From UBA10649 sp963700255 (lineage in GTDB: Bacteria > Actinomycetota > Actinomycetes > S36-B12): DNA of 64,000 nt. The stretch covers positions 65,605 to 129,604 of the forward strand of contig CAVOWW010000022.1 of the NCBI GenBank assembly GCA_963700255.1, given 5' to 3'. The position numbers and the translations under genes are program-made. Shown piece after piece: positions 17,587-26,891 of this stretch. The notes below the pieces were generated by a model. The model worked only from the letters and a program-made list of their open reading frames with translations, ran no database searches and was not told the origin of the DNA. Within the stretch, counting starts at the first letter, position 1. The number at the start of each line of letters is the position of its first letter.

Positions 17587-20304
17587 TCAGCGCGATCCCG
17601 CAGCGGCGGTCGTCTTGGCCGTCGACTTCTTCGCGGTCTTCTTGGCAGCGGTCTTCTTCGCCGCCGCCTTCTTCACCACGCGCTTGGTGGTCTTCTTGGG
17701 CGCGATGCCCTCGAGCGCCTCCTTCGAGCGACGCTCGGACAGCAGGTCGCTTGCCCGCTCGACTGAGATCGTCGCCGGATCATCGGCAGTGCGCAGCGAG
17801 GCGTTCGTCGTGCCATCGGTGACGTACGGTCCGAAGCGGCCGTCCTTGATCACCAGCGGGAGCCCGGTCGTCGGGTCGTTGCCGACCTCGCGCAGCGGCG
17901 GCTTCGCCTCCCCGCGACCTCGCCGGGGCTTGGGCTGCGCGAACAGCGCGAGGGCCTGCTCGAGGGTGACCGTGAAGATCTCCTCCTCGCTGCCCAGCGA
18001 CCGGGAGTCCTTGTCCTTGGTCAGGTAGGCGCCGTAGCGGCCGTTCTGCGCGAGGATCTCGACGCCATCGACCGGGTCGGTGCCCACCACGCGGGGCAGG
18101 CTGAGCAGGCGCAGCCCCTCCTCCAGGGTGATCGTCGACAGGCTCATGCTCGCGAACAGCGACGCCGTGCGCGGCTTGGCCGACTTGGGCGAACCCTCCG
18201 GCAGCACCTCCGTCACGTACGGCCCGTAGCGCCCCGACTTCGCGACGATCTCCAGGCCCGTGTCCGGATCCGTGCCCAGCTCATGATCGCCCGAGGGCTC
18301 CGCGAGCAGCTGCTCGGCCTTCTCCGCCGTGAGCTCATCGGGTGCGAGGTCGACGGGGATGTTCGCCCGCTCCTCGCCGCGCTCGACGTAGGCCCCGTAG
18401 CGGCCCACCCGCAGGTAGGCGTCGGTGCCGTCGATCGGGAAGGTCGCGATGGCACGGGCGTCGATGGCGCCGAGGTCCTCCGTCAGCGGCTTCACGCCGG
18501 GGAAGTCGCCGCTCACGCTGTGGCCACCGCGCCAGAACGCCTCGAGCTGGCCCACGCGATCGGCCTGGCCGGTGGCGATGAGGTCGAGGACCTCCTCCAT
18601 GTTCGCGGTGAACTGGTAGTCCACCAGCGCGGTGAAGTGCTCCTCGAGCAGTCGGATGACCGCGAATGCGGTGAAGCTCGGCACGAGCGCCGAGCCCTTC
18701 TTCCAGACGTAGCCGCGGTCGACGATCGTCGACATGATCGACGCGTACGTCGACGGTCGGCCGATGCCGAGCTCCTCGAGCCGGGCCACGAGCTTCGCCT
18801 CCGTGTAGCGCGCCGGCGGGCTGGTGGTGTGTCCCTGCGGGTCGAGGCTCGCGGCCGACAGCGCGTCGCCCTCGGCGAGGTTCGGCAGCTCCCGCTCGCG
18901 GTCGTCGTCGGAGGCGTCCTCGACGATGTCCTTCAGCGCGGCGTAGAAGCCAGCGAAGACGATGACGGTTCCGGTGGCGGTGAACTCGGCGTCTGAGCCG
19001 TCGGCTGCCGTGGCGCCCAGCTTGACCGTGGTCGTCGCCACCTGCGCATTGGCCATCTGCGAGGCCACAGTGCGCTTCCAGATGAGGTCGTACAGCGCGA
19101 ACTCGTCGGCGTTCAGCTCGCCCGACACCTCGCCCGGTGTACGGAAGACATCGCCAGCGGGACGGATGGCCTCGTGCGCCTCCTGCGCGTTCTTGACCTT
19201 GCTCTGGTAGCGCCGGGGTGAGTCGGGGACGTACTCGGCTCCGTACAGCTCACGGGCCTGGCTGCGGGCCGCGCTGACGGCCTGCTCCGACAGGTTCACC
19301 GAGTCGGTGCGCATGTAGGTGATGTAGCCGTTCTCGTACAGCGACTGCGCCACGCGCATCGTGCGCTGGCCGCCCCAGCGCAGGCGGTTGGACGCCTCCT
19401 GCTGCAGGGTCGAGGTGATGAAGGGCGCCTTCGGCTGCCGCTGACCGGGCTTCTGCACCACGGAGCGGACGATGAACGCGGCTGCTGCCAGTCCGTCGGC
19501 AAGGCCGCGAGCCCGCGCCTCATCGAGTCGGACGACGGTCGACTTCTTGAGCGCGCCCTGCTGGTCGAAGTCGCTGCCCGAGACCACCCGGACGCCGTCG
19601 ACGGACGTGAGCTTCGCGTCGAACGAGCCCCCTGATGAGGGCGCTCCTGACGTCGCTGCCCCGCGTCCGAAGACCCCCACGATGTCCCAGTAGTCCGCGG
19701 ACCGGAACGCGATGCGCTCCTTCTCCCGGTCGACCACGAGACGCACGGCCACCGACTGGACCCGGCCGGCGGACTTGGCGCCCTGGCCGATCTTCATCCA
19801 CAGCACCTGCGACACGGGGAACCCGTACAGCCGGTCGACGATGCGGCGTGTCTCCTGAGCCTCCACCAGGTTCATGTCGAGGTCACGTGTGTGTGCCACG
19901 GCCTCGCGGATCGCCTCCGGCGTGATCTCGTTGAAGACCATGCGCTGGACCGGAACCTTGGGGCGCAGGACCTCCAGGAGGTGCCACGAGATGGCCTCGC
20001 CCTCGCGGTCCTCGTCCGTCGCGAGCAGGAGCTCGTCGGCCTCCTTGAGGGCCTTCTTCAGCTCCGCGATCGTCTTGGTCTTCGAGGCGTGCACGACGTA
20101 GTACGGCTTGAAGTCATGGTCGACGTCGACCGCGAGCTTGGCCCACGGCTGCTTGCGATCGGCCTCGGGCAGCTCGGAGGCCTTGGCGGCGAGGTCGCGG
20201 ACATGACCCACCGAGGCCATGACGGTGTAGTCAGGCCCGAGGTAGCCGGCGATCTTCTTCGCCTTCGCAGGCGACTCGACGATCACCAGGGTCTTGTCTG
20301 CCAC
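17587..20304 (-). CDS. topA: DNA topoisomerase I
   Basis: 905 residues. The Toprim domain starts VIVESPAKAKKIAGYLG; ATDEDREGEAISWHL is the acidic metal-binding motif. The active-site region is GYITYMRTDSVNLS (catalytic Tyr in TYMRTDS). The C-terminus has several basic repeat domains (FGPYVTDG, GRYGAYLTKD) instead of zinc fingers, and a Lys/Ala-rich tail, the actinobacterial form. The enzyme relaxes negative supercoils. It heads the operon topA-tmk-holB-ykgJ. Confidence 0.97.
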   Translation of the reverse strand: MADKTLVIVESPAKAKKIAGYLGPDYTVMASVGHVRDLAAKASELPEADRKQPWAKLAVDVDHDFKPYYVVHASKTKTIAELKKALKEADELLLATDEDREGEAISWHLLEVLRPKVPVQRMVFNEITPEAIREAVAHTRDLDMNLVEAQETRRIVDRLYGFPVSQVLWMKIGQGAKSAGRVQSVAVRLVVDREKERIAFRSADYWDIVGVFGRGAATSGAPSSGGSFDAKLTSVDGVRVVSGSDFDQQGALKKSTVVRLDEARARGLADGLAAAAFIVRSVVQKPGQRQPKAPFITSTLQQEASNRLRWGGQRTMRVAQSLYENGYITYMRTDSVNLSEQAVSAARSQARELYGAEYVPDSPRRYQSKVKNAQEAHEAIRPAGDVFRTPGEVSGELNADEFALYDLIWKRTVASQMANAQVATTTVKLGATAADGSDAEFTATGTVIVFAGFYAALKDIVEDASDDDRERELPNLAEGDALSAASLDPQGHTTSPPARYTEAKLVARLEELGIGRPSTYASIMSTIVDRGYVWKKGSALVPSFTAFAVIRLLEEHFTALVDYQFTANMEEVLDLIATGQADRVGQLEAFWRGGHSVSGDFPGVKPLTEDLGAIDARAIATFPIDGTDAYLRVGRYGAYVERGEERANIPVDLAPDELTAEKAEQLLAEPSGDHELGTDPDTGLEIVAKSGRYGPYVTEVLPEGSPKSAKPRTASLFASMSLSTITLEEGLRLLSLPRVVGTDPVDGVEILAQNGRYGAYLTKDKDSRSLGSEEEIFTVTLEQALALFAQPKPRRGRGEAKPPLREVGNDPTTGLPLVIKDGRFGPYVTDGTTNASLRTADDPATISVERASDLLSERRSKEALEGIAPKKTTKRVVKKAAAKKTAAKKTAKKSTAKTTAAAGSR

Positions 20305-20421
20305 GCCCGTCCTTCCTTGTCGTCATCCCCGCTGAGGTATCGGGGCGATGGGCCGGAGTCTGACGCTATGCCAGCGGTGTCTGTCAACTTCACCTGCCCC
20401 CATGGGGGCGACCTGCGCACG

Positions 20422-20468
20422 GTTCGGTCCCCTACGGGGACCAGCCTCGTCCCCTGTGGGGGACCGAA
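20422..20468. terminator. nested hairpins between hppA and topA
   Basis: An inverted repeat pairs 20422-20431 with 20459-20468 and encloses a second GGTCCCC/GGGGACC hairpin. With the next element it fills the space between hppA (3' end at 20520) and topA (start at 20304). Confidence 0.5.
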
Positions 20469-20471
20469 AGC

Positions 20472-20510
20472 AAGGACCCCGCGTCCCGCACAGCGGAACA
20501 CGGGGTCCTT
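20472..20510 (-). terminator. hairpin downstream of hppA
   Basis: A perfect 10-bp stem (20472-20481 with 20501-20510) lies 10 nt past the hppA stop. It has no U-run, as is common for actinobacterial terminators. Confidence 0.6.
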
Positions 20511-20519
20511 GACGGTCGA

Positions 20520-22829
20520 TCAGGCCGACGTCGCGACCGGCACGTCGCCGACCGCGATCGGGCGACGCTTCGACACGATTGTCGAGACCACGACGATCGC
20601 GACCGCGCCGAGGGCGATCGCCCAGCGCAGCGGAGTGTTGGCGTTCTCGCCGATGCTGAGCGCGACCACGGCGGGCGCGATCAGCAGGGCGACGAGGTTC
20701 ATCACCTTGATCAGCGGGTTGATGGCCGGGCCGGCGGTGTCCTTGAACGGGTCGCCGACCGTGTCGCCGATGACCGTGGCCGAGTGCGCCTCGGAGCCCT
20801 TGCCCCCGAAGTTGCCGTCCTCCACGAACTTCTTGGCGTTGTCCCATGCCCCACCGGAGTTGGACAGGAACACCGCCATGAGCACGCCCGTGGCGATGGT
20901 GCCCGCGAGGTAGGCGCCGAGGGCGCCCACGCCGAGGCCGAAGCCGACCGCGATCGGGGTGAGCACCGCGAGCAGGCCGGGCGTGACGAGCTCGCGCAGC
21001 GAGTCCTTCGTCACGATGTCGACGACCTTGCCGTACTCCGGCTTCTCGGTGCCCTCCATGATCCCGGGGTGCTCGCGGAACTGGCGACGCACCTCGAAGA
21101 TGACGGCGCCGGCCGCGCGGGACACCGCGTTGATGGCCAGGCCCGAGAAGAAGAACACGACCGCCGCACCGATGATCAGGCCGACGAGGTTCGACGGGTT
21201 CGCGACGTCGAGGATGCCCACGTACTGCAGCGACTCCTGGACGTTCGTCACCATGTCCAAGCCACCGGCGGACGCGGTGGCCGCGATGATCGTGTCGCGG
21301 AACGCACCGAACAACGCGGTCGCGGCGAGCACGGCCGTCGCGATCGCGATGCCCTTCGTGATGGCCTTCGTGGAGTTGCCGACCGCGTCGAGGCGGGTGA
21401 GCACCGCAGCGCCCTCGCCGTGCACGTCGCCGGACATCTCCGCGATGCCCTGGGCGTTGTCCGACACCGGGCCGAACGTGTCCATCGACACGATGACGCC
21501 GACCGTGGTGAGCAGGCCGGTGCCCGCGAGGGCGATGGCGAACAGCGACAGGATGACGGAGCCGCCGCCGAGAAGGAACGCGCCGTACACGGCCGCGCCG
21601 ATGAGCAGGGCCGAGTAGACCGCCGACTCCAGGCCGATCGAGATGCCGGCGAGGATGACGGTGGCCGGACCCGTGAGCGAGCTCTTGGCGACGTCGTCGA
21701 CGGGGCGACGGTTGGTCTCCGTGAAGTAGGCAGTGAGCTGCTGGATGACCGCGGCCAGGATGATGCCGATCAGCACCGCGCCGATGGCGTACACGCGCGG
21801 GTTGAAGGTGTCGATCGCGACGCCGAGGCCGAGGTCCTCGACCACGACGCCCTTGAAGTCCACCATCTTCGCCGGCAGCAGCCAGAACGTCGCGGCTGCG
21901 ACCAGGACCGCGGAGATGACCGCCGAGATGAAGAACCCGCGGTTGATGGCCGACATGCCCGAACGGTCAGTGGCGCGCGGGGAGACGGCGAAGATGCCGA
22001 TGATGGCGGTGAGCACGCCGATGGCCGGGACGACCAGCGGGTAGACGAGGCCGATCTCCCCGAAGGCCGCCTTGCCCAGGATCAGGGCCGCGACCAGCGT
22101 GACGGCGTAGGACTCGAACAGGTCGGCGGCCATGCCGGCACAGTCGCCGACGTTGTCGCCGACGTTGTCGGCGATCGTCGCAGCGTTGCGCGGGTCGTCC
22201 TCGGGGATGCCCTTCTCGACCTTGCCGACGAGGTCCGCGCCGACGTCCGCGGCCTTGGTGAAGATGCCGCCGCCGACTCGCATGAACATGGCGAGCAGCG
22301 CTGCGCCGAAGCCGAAGCCCTCGAGGACCTTCGGTGCCTCGCCCTGGTAGACCAGCACGACCAGGGCCGCGCCGAACAGGCCCAGGCCGACGGTGAACAT
22401 GCCGGCCACGCCACCGGTGCGGAAGGCGATCTTCATGGCCTTCTGCTCGCTGCCGTCGCGTGCCGCCGCAGCGACGCGGACGTTACCGCGCACCGCCAGC
22501 CACATGCCGGTGTAGCCGGTGACCCCGGAGAAGACCGCTCCGACGACGAAGAAGATGCTGCGGCCGATGCGCTCGCTCGTGGTCTCCGCAGGGAGCAGGA
22601 AGAGCACGAAGAAGACGATGACGGCGAACACGGACAGGGTCTTGAACTGGCGCGTCAGGTAGGCGGACGCACCTTCCTGCACGGCGCCCGCGATCTCCTT
22701 CATGCGATCCGTGCCCTCGTCTGCAGCAAGGACCTCTCGCACCAGGAGGGCTGCGACGCCGAGGGCGGCGAGCCCGATGACGGCAACGATGACGACGATC
22801 GTCAGGTTGCTCCCGGTCAACTCGATCAT
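20520..22829 (-). CDS. hppA: membrane H+-translocating pyrophosphatase
   Basis: 769 residues with about 16 transmembrane helices. Catalytic signatures are visible: GGGIFTKAADVGADLVGKVE, EDDPRNAATIADNVGDNVGD and the C-terminal SHSATVIGDTVGDPFKDT-type motif (here AHSATVIGDTVGDPFKDT). It hydrolyses pyrophosphate to pump protons. In GNSTKAITKG the Lys after GNST is the residue that marks the K+-independent class; K+-dependent enzymes have Ala there. GAGGAGACCC precedes the ATG at 22829. A Crp-like site lies about 155 nt upstream. Confidence 0.96.
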   Translation of the reverse strand: MIELTGSNLTIVVIVAVIGLAALGVAALLVREVLAADEGTDRMKEIAGAVQEGASAYLTRQFKTLSVFAVIVFFVLFLLPAETTSERIGRSIFFVVGAVFSGVTGYTGMWLAVRGNVRVAAAARDGSEQKAMKIAFRTGGVAGMFTVGLGLFGAALVVLVYQGEAPKVLEGFGFGAALLAMFMRVGGGIFTKAADVGADLVGKVEKGIPEDDPRNAATIADNVGDNVGDCAGMAADLFESYAVTLVAALILGKAAFGEIGLVYPLVVPAIGVLTAIIGIFAVSPRATDRSGMSAINRGFFISAVISAVLVAAATFWLLPAKMVDFKGVVVEDLGLGVAIDTFNPRVYAIGAVLIGIILAAVIQQLTAYFTETNRRPVDDVAKSSLTGPATVILAGISIGLESAVYSALLIGAAVYGAFLLGGGSVILSLFAIALAGTGLLTTVGVIVSMDTFGPVSDNAQGIAEMSGDVHGEGAAVLTRLDAVGNSTKAITKGIAIATAVLAATALFGAFRDTIIAATASAGGLDMVTNVQESLQYVGILDVANPSNLVGLIIGAAVVFFFSGLAINAVSRAAGAVIFEVRRQFREHPGIMEGTEKPEYGKVVDIVTKDSLRELVTPGLLAVLTPIAVGFGLGVGALGAYLAGTIATGVLMAVFLSNSGGAWDNAKKFVEDGNFGGKGSEAHSATVIGDTVGDPFKDTAGPAINPLIKVMNLVALLIAPAVVALSIGENANTPLRWAIALGAVAIVVVSTIVSKRRPIAVGDVPVATSA

Positions 22830-22983
22830 GGGTCTCCTCGCGACGGGCCCGAGCGGGGAGGTGCCCCCGAGCGGGCTGGTGAAGATGGCGGCTCTGCGCC
22901 CAGCGGGCGCCGCAGTCCCGCGGAGTCTACGCACGGGCCAGAGGGGGGCCGAGAGGCCCCCGGGATGGAAGGGCTTACATCCA

Positions 22984-22999
22984 CGTGACCTTGGTCACG
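22984..22999. promoter_or_regulatory. Crp/GlxR-type operator upstream of hppA
   Basis: The 16-bp perfect palindrome CGTGACCTTGGTCACG fits the GTGA-N6-TCAC core of cAMP receptor protein sites. It lies between the STAS gene stop and hppA, about 155 nt before the hppA start. A Crp gene of the same replicon starts at 43401. Confidence 0.55.
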
Positions 23000-23028
23000 G
23001 ACGCTTGCCCGACTACCTGCGCCCGGCG

Positions 23029-23367
23029 TCAGGAGGACGCCAAGGCCTCCGCGAGCGTCGAATGCAGGGGGATGACGACATCCAGCCCGGTGAGCGCGAA
23101 GACCTTCAGCACCCGCTTCGATGTGACGACGACATCCAGCGTTCCGCCCGCCTCGCGCACGTGCTTGAGCGTGGTCACCAGGACGCCGAGTCCCGTCGAG
23201 TCGATGAACCCCACTTCGGACAGGTCGACGACGAGGGCGGCGTGCGGCTGCTGGGATCGGGGGCTCAGCTCGGCCTGCAGGACCGGGGCGGTGTGGACGT
23301 CCAGCTCGCCCGCCGCCGTCACGATCGTGCGACCGCCACTCTCCGACGCCCGCACCGTGAACTCCAC
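23029..23367 (-). CDS. STAS-domain anti-sigma factor antagonist
   Basis: 112 residues from a GTG at 23367. The whole protein is one STAS domain: GELDVHTAPVLQAEL at the start and LSEVGFIDSTGLGVLV in the middle, where the Ser of DSTG is the site phosphorylated by anti-sigma kinases in the SpoIIAA/RsbV family. The unphosphorylated form would bind an anti-sigma factor and free an alternative sigma factor. No kinase or sigma gene is adjacent. It is divergent from the helicase gene with 48 nt between. Confidence 0.9.
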   Translation of the reverse strand: MEFTVRASESGGRTIVTAAGELDVHTAPVLQAELSPRSQQPHAALVVDLSEVGFIDSTGLGVLVTTLKHVREAGGTLDVVVTSKRVLKVFALTGLDVVIPLHSTLAEALASS

Positions 23368-23415
23368 CCGCCTACTGTGGCACAGGGCGTCACCGGGCCG
23401 CCCCACAATGGTGCG

Positions 23416-25767
23416 ATGACCGCCAGCGACCGGACCGGCTCCCGTGCCGGGCCTGTCGACGACAGCCTGCTCGGCAGGCTGGCTCACGGGCGGCACGACC
23501 GCCTGGTCCACGTGCACGCGATCGACCCCCGCGAGGCGGTCACCGGCGCCTGGCCCGGATGGGTGCCGCCGGCAGTCACGTCCGCCTACCGCGACCTGGG
23601 CGTCACCGAACCCTGGCGCCATCAGGTCGACGCGGCGGAGGCTGCGCATGCGCGACGTCACGTCGCACTCGCCACCGGCACGGCGTCCGGCAAGAGCGTC
23701 TCGTTCGGGATGGTCGCACTGACGGGCATCGAGGCGGGCACGCGAGCCCCTGACGGTCGGGGCTCGACCGTCCTCTACCTCTCCCCGACGAAGGCGCTCG
23801 CGAACGACCAGCTGCGGGCACTGCAGGGGCTCGCCCTGCCGTGGCTGCGAGCAGCGACCTACGACGGCGACACGCCCTCCGACGAGCGCACCTGGGTCCG
23901 CCAGCACGCCAACTACGTCCTCACCAACCCCGACCTGCTCCATCACTCGCTGCTGCCCGGTCACGCGGCGTGGGCGTCCTTCCTGCGCCGGCTCGACCTC
24001 ATCGTGATCGACGAGGCCCACTCGTACCGCGGCGTCCTCGGATCCCATGTGTCGGCGGTCGTCCGTCGGCTGCGTCGCCTCTGCGAGCACTACGGATCCG
24101 ACCCCGTCGTCTTCACCGCCTCGGCCACGATGGCCAACGCGGCTGAGGCGACCGAGCGCCTCATCGGCTCGCCGGCGACCGCCGTGACCGACGACGCATC
24201 GCCCCGGCCCGGCATGACGATCGCGTTCTGGGAGCCGCCGCTCCTCCAGGCTCCACCGGACGGACGCGAGCCGGTGCGCCGCAGCACGCTCGCCGAGACG
24301 GCCGACCTTCTCGTCGACTGCGTCGTCGAGGGCCGGCAGTCGCTCGCGTTCATCCGCAGCCGCCGGGGGGCCGAGGCGACCGCCCTGATGGCGCGCGACC
24401 TGCTCATCGACGTCGACCCTGCGCTCGCCGACGGGGTGGCCGCCTACCGCGGCGGCTATCTCCCGGAGGAGCGGCGCGAGCTCGAGGGTCGCCTGCGCGA
24501 CGGCCGGCTGCGAGCACTCGCGACGACGAACGCACTCGAGATGGGGATCGACGTGAGCGGGCTCGACGTCGTGATCACTGCCGGCTGGCCCGGCACCCGG
24601 GCGAGCATGTGGCAGCAGTTCGGCCGAGCCGGCAGGGCGGGACACGAGGCCCTGGGCATCTTCGTCGCGCGCGACGACCCGCTGGACTCGTACATCGTCC
24701 ACCACCCGCGGATGGTGCTCGATCGCGACGTCGAGGCGAGCGTCTTCGATCCGGGCAACCGCTACGTGCTGGCTCCGCACCTGTGCGCAGCAGCAGCCGA
24801 GACCCCGCTGACCGAGGACGGCCTGCTCGCGTGGTTCGGCCCGACGTCGCGCTCGGTCGTGGACGACCTCGTCGAGCAGGGCATGCTCCGGCGTCGGCCG
24901 GGGGGCTGGTTCTGGACGCGGCGCGAGCGGGCGTCCGACCTGACCGACCTGCGAGGCAGCGGTGGCGCGCCCGTGCGGGTGGTCGAGGACGGCACCGGTC
25001 GGCTGCTCGGCACTGTCGACCGGGCTGCGGCGCCGGGAGTCGTGCACCGGGGCGCGGTGTACGTCCATCAGGGGGTGACCCACGTGGTGACGGCGCTCGA
25101 CCTCGACGACGCCGTGGCGACCGTGGTCGAGCAGGACGTCGACTACACGACGCTCTCCCGCTCGGTCAGCGACATCCGCATCGTGGAGTCGCTCGAATCG
25201 CACCCCTCCGGCGCCCTCCACCGCGGCATCGTCGACGTCAGCTCGCAGGTCGTGTCGTTCCAGCGACGGCGACCCAACGGCGAGAACCTCGGCGAGGAGC
25301 TGCTCGACATGCCGGTGCAGGAGCTGCGCACGCACAGCGTGTGGTGGACGCTCCCGGAGTCGCTCGTGCTCGACGCGGGCATCGATGCACCCGACATCCC
25401 CGGCGCGGCCCACGCGGCCGAGCACGCCTCCATCGGCCTGCTGCCCCTGTTCGCGACCTGCGACCGCTGGGACCTCGGCGGGGTGTCCACCGCATGCCAT
25501 CCCGACACCGGCCAGCCCACCGTGTTCGTCTACGACGGCTATCCCGGCGGCGCCGGCTTCACCGAACACGGCTTCCGCGTCGCCACGGACTGGCTCACGT
25601 CGACCCGTGACGCGATCCACTCCTGCGGCTGCGAGAGCGGCTGCCCGTCGTGCGTCCAGTCACCCAAGTGCGGCAACGGGAACAATCCGCTGGACAAGGA
25701 CCTCGCCGTGGTCCTGCTCGACGTGGCCCTGACGGCTATGGCGGGCCCGCTCGTGCCGACGCCCTGA
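23416..25767 (+). CDS. DEAD/DEAH-box helicase with DUF1998 (MrfA/YprA-like)
   Basis: 783 residues. Helicase motifs: ATGTASGKS (I), SPTKAL (Ia), TNPD, IDEAH (II), TASATM (III), then QFGRAGRAG (VI) in the second RecA domain. The C-terminal DUF1998 region ends with a four-Cys zinc site CGCESGCPSCVQSPKC. This is the Hrq1/MrfA family, a 3'-5' helicase that in Bacillus works with an exonuclease in repair of mitomycin C damage. The gene 3' end overlaps the convergent TadG-like gene by 32 nt. Confidence 0.9.
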   Translation: MTASDRTGSRAGPVDDSLLGRLAHGRHDRLVHVHAIDPREAVTGAWPGWVPPAVTSAYRDLGVTEPWRHQVDAAEAAHARRHVALATGTASGKSVSFGMVALTGIEAGTRAPDGRGSTVLYLSPTKALANDQLRALQGLALPWLRAATYDGDTPSDERTWVRQHANYVLTNPDLLHHSLLPGHAAWASFLRRLDLIVIDEAHSYRGVLGSHVSAVVRRLRRLCEHYGSDPVVFTASATMANAAEATERLIGSPATAVTDDASPRPGMTIAFWEPPLLQAPPDGREPVRRSTLAETADLLVDCVVEGRQSLAFIRSRRGAEATALMARDLLIDVDPALADGVAAYRGGYLPEERRELEGRLRDGRLRALATTNALEMGIDVSGLDVVITAGWPGTRASMWQQFGRAGRAGHEALGIFVARDDPLDSYIVHHPRMVLDRDVEASVFDPGNRYVLAPHLCAAAAETPLTEDGLLAWFGPTSRSVVDDLVEQGMLRRRPGGWFWTRRERASDLTDLRGSGGAPVRVVEDGTGRLLGTVDRAAAPGVVHRGAVYVHQGVTHVVTALDLDDAVATVVEQDVDYTTLSRSVSDIRIVESLESHPSGALHRGIVDVSSQVVSFQRRRPNGENLGEELLDMPVQELRTHSVWWTLPESLVLDAGIDAPDIPGAAHAAEHASIGLLPLFATCDRWDLGGVSTACHPDTGQPTVFVYDGYPGGAGFTEHGFRVATDWLTSTRDAIHSCGCESGCPSCVQSPKCGNGNNPLDKDLAVVLLDVALTAMAGPLVPTP

Positions 25768-26098
25768 TCTCCGGATCACTGCGTCCGAGGAGCCCGAGCA
25801 GGCGGCTCGCGGCGGGAGGCGCGGTCGCAGTCACCTCGACGACGACGTCGACCCCGTCCCTCTGGCACGACACCATGGTCATCCCGTTCGCCGCGACGAC
25901 GGCGATCGCTGCGGCGCACGGCTCGGCGACTGCCTGGGCGCCGGCGATCGCCGCCACGTCCGCGACCGTCGCGGCACGCTGCCGCGTGACCGCGAGCGCC
26001 CCGACGGCCGCTGCCACGAGTCCGACCATCAGCAGCACGTTCACCAGTGCCATGGACCAGACCGTTGCCGCGCCGCGGTCTCGCGCGCTCACGTCCAT
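25736..26098 (-). CDS. TadE/TadG-like pilus assembly helper (Rv3654c-like)
   Basis: 120 residues. The N-terminus DRGAATVWSMALVNVLLMVGL is a pilin-like hydrophobic segment; the rest is a small extracytoplasmic domain with two Cys (EPCAAAIAVV...MVSCQRDG) and conserved-looking ADVAAIAGAQAVA. This matches the secretion/DUF-TadE helper at the end of actinobacterial tad operons. The ATG at 26098 overlaps the end of the TadE gene by 10 nt. A GTG at 26092 would give a 4-nt overlap instead. Confidence 0.75.
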   Translation of the reverse strand: MDVSARDRGAATVWSMALVNVLLMVGLVAAAVGALAVTRQRAATVADVAAIAGAQAVAEPCAAAIAVVAANGMTMVSCQRDGVDVVVEVTATAPPAASRLLGLLGRSDPEIRASARAGPP

Positions 26099-26436
26099 TC
26101 CCGCGGGATCGCCACTCGCTGGCTCAGCGTGAGGCTGATGCCCGTGAGGATCGGCACCGGGGCGGAGACCTCCTGGTCGGCGACAACGACGACCGACGAG
26201 CCCTCGGCCACGACGTGAAGGGTCGCCCCCGGTGCAACCGACTTCGCCGCATCGACAGCCTCCGGAACGGTGACGCCGCGGGCAACGTCGCGCGCCACCT
26301 GCCGAGCCGCATCCCCCAGCGCCATCGACGTCGCAGTCAGGGACAGGCCCCAGGCCAGGGCGATCGCCACTGCAGCGAGCAGCGGGATGGCCAGGGCCGT
26401 CTCCAGCAGGACCATCCCGCGGTCCGCCGAGCTCAT
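26089..26436 (-). CDS. TadE-family pseudopilin
   Basis: 115 residues from the ATG at 26436: DRGMVLLETALAIPLLAAVAIALAWGL is a type IV pilin-like N-terminus with the Glu expected at position +5 after a cleavage site, followed by an extracytoplasmic domain ending PREWT. The frame is open up to an ATG at 26517, but that extension would be encoded by the arms of an 18-bp hairpin at 26454-26493, so the shorter form is preferred. It belongs to the Tad operon. Confidence 0.7.
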   Translation of the reverse strand: MSSADRGMVLLETALAIPLLAAVAIALAWGLSLTATSMALGDAARQVARDVARGVTVPEAVDAAKSVAPGATLHVVAEGSSVVVVADQEVSAPVPILTGISLTLSQRVAIPREWT

Positions 26437-26453
26437 GGTCGTGTTCGGCCGAG

Positions 26454-26493
26454 GCACTCGTGATGGGGCAGCGGACTGCCCCATCACGAGTGC
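26454..26493 (-). terminator. 18-bp perfect hairpin between pilin and TadE genes
   Basis: Arms 26454-26471 and 26476-26493 are perfect complements with a 4-nt loop. It lies directly after the DUF4244 pilin gene in the direction of transcription. It may attenuate or process the transcript so that pilin exceeds the minor proteins. Confidence 0.65.
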
Positions 26494-26519
26494 CGGCACG
26501 GGCTGCCGACTGGTCATCG

Positions 26520-26702
26520 TCAGCCGAACATCGAGCCGAAGGCCTTGCTGAGCACGGTCCAGATGAGGTCGCGCACCTCATTGCTGGTCAGCAGCTTGAT
26601 GAGCACTCCACCGAGACCGGCGGCCGCGACCGTTCCGACGGCGTACTCGGCCGTCGAGAGGCCGTCCTCCTCCTTGACGAATCGTGCGACGAACTGGCGC
26701 AT
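26520..26702 (-). CDS. DUF4244 Flp-type pilin subunit
   Basis: 60 residues: a basic leader MRQFVARFVKEEDG, then LSTAEYAVGTVAAAGLGGVL with the Glu-Tyr pair typical of Flp/DUF4244 pilins after prepilin cleavage, and a short C-terminus. It is likely the major subunit of the Tad pilus. A strong AAGGGGG ribosome binding site precedes the ATG at 26702. The next gene (TadC) is 189 nt upstream, so it may have its own promoter. Confidence 0.85.
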   Translation of the reverse strand: MRQFVARFVKEEDGLSTAEYAVGTVAAAGLGGVLIKLLTSNEVRDLIWTVLSKAFGSMFG

Positions 26703-26891
26703 GTGTGTCCCCCTTTCCACCGCCTGAGCGGCTGTGCCGACTCTCGGCACCGACGGTCCTGCCGTCGTGCCGCACACGTTCCTGCGAGCGGCTGCCGGCC
26801 GGCAGGTGCGTGAGCCGGGGTGGGGACGTCAGCCACGTCGCACCGCCTGCTGTGGACAGGCGAGAGGCGAGCGGGTGATCTGCACGCTCGG

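Noticed and set aside
20784..22988. 734-codon plus-strand frame opposite hppA
   Set aside because: His/Asp/Arg-rich antisense artefact of a high-GC gene; hppA is certain.
23368..25620. Minus-strand long frame opposite the MrfA-like helicase
   Set aside because: Only its last 113 codons (the STAS protein) are real; the rest is antisense.
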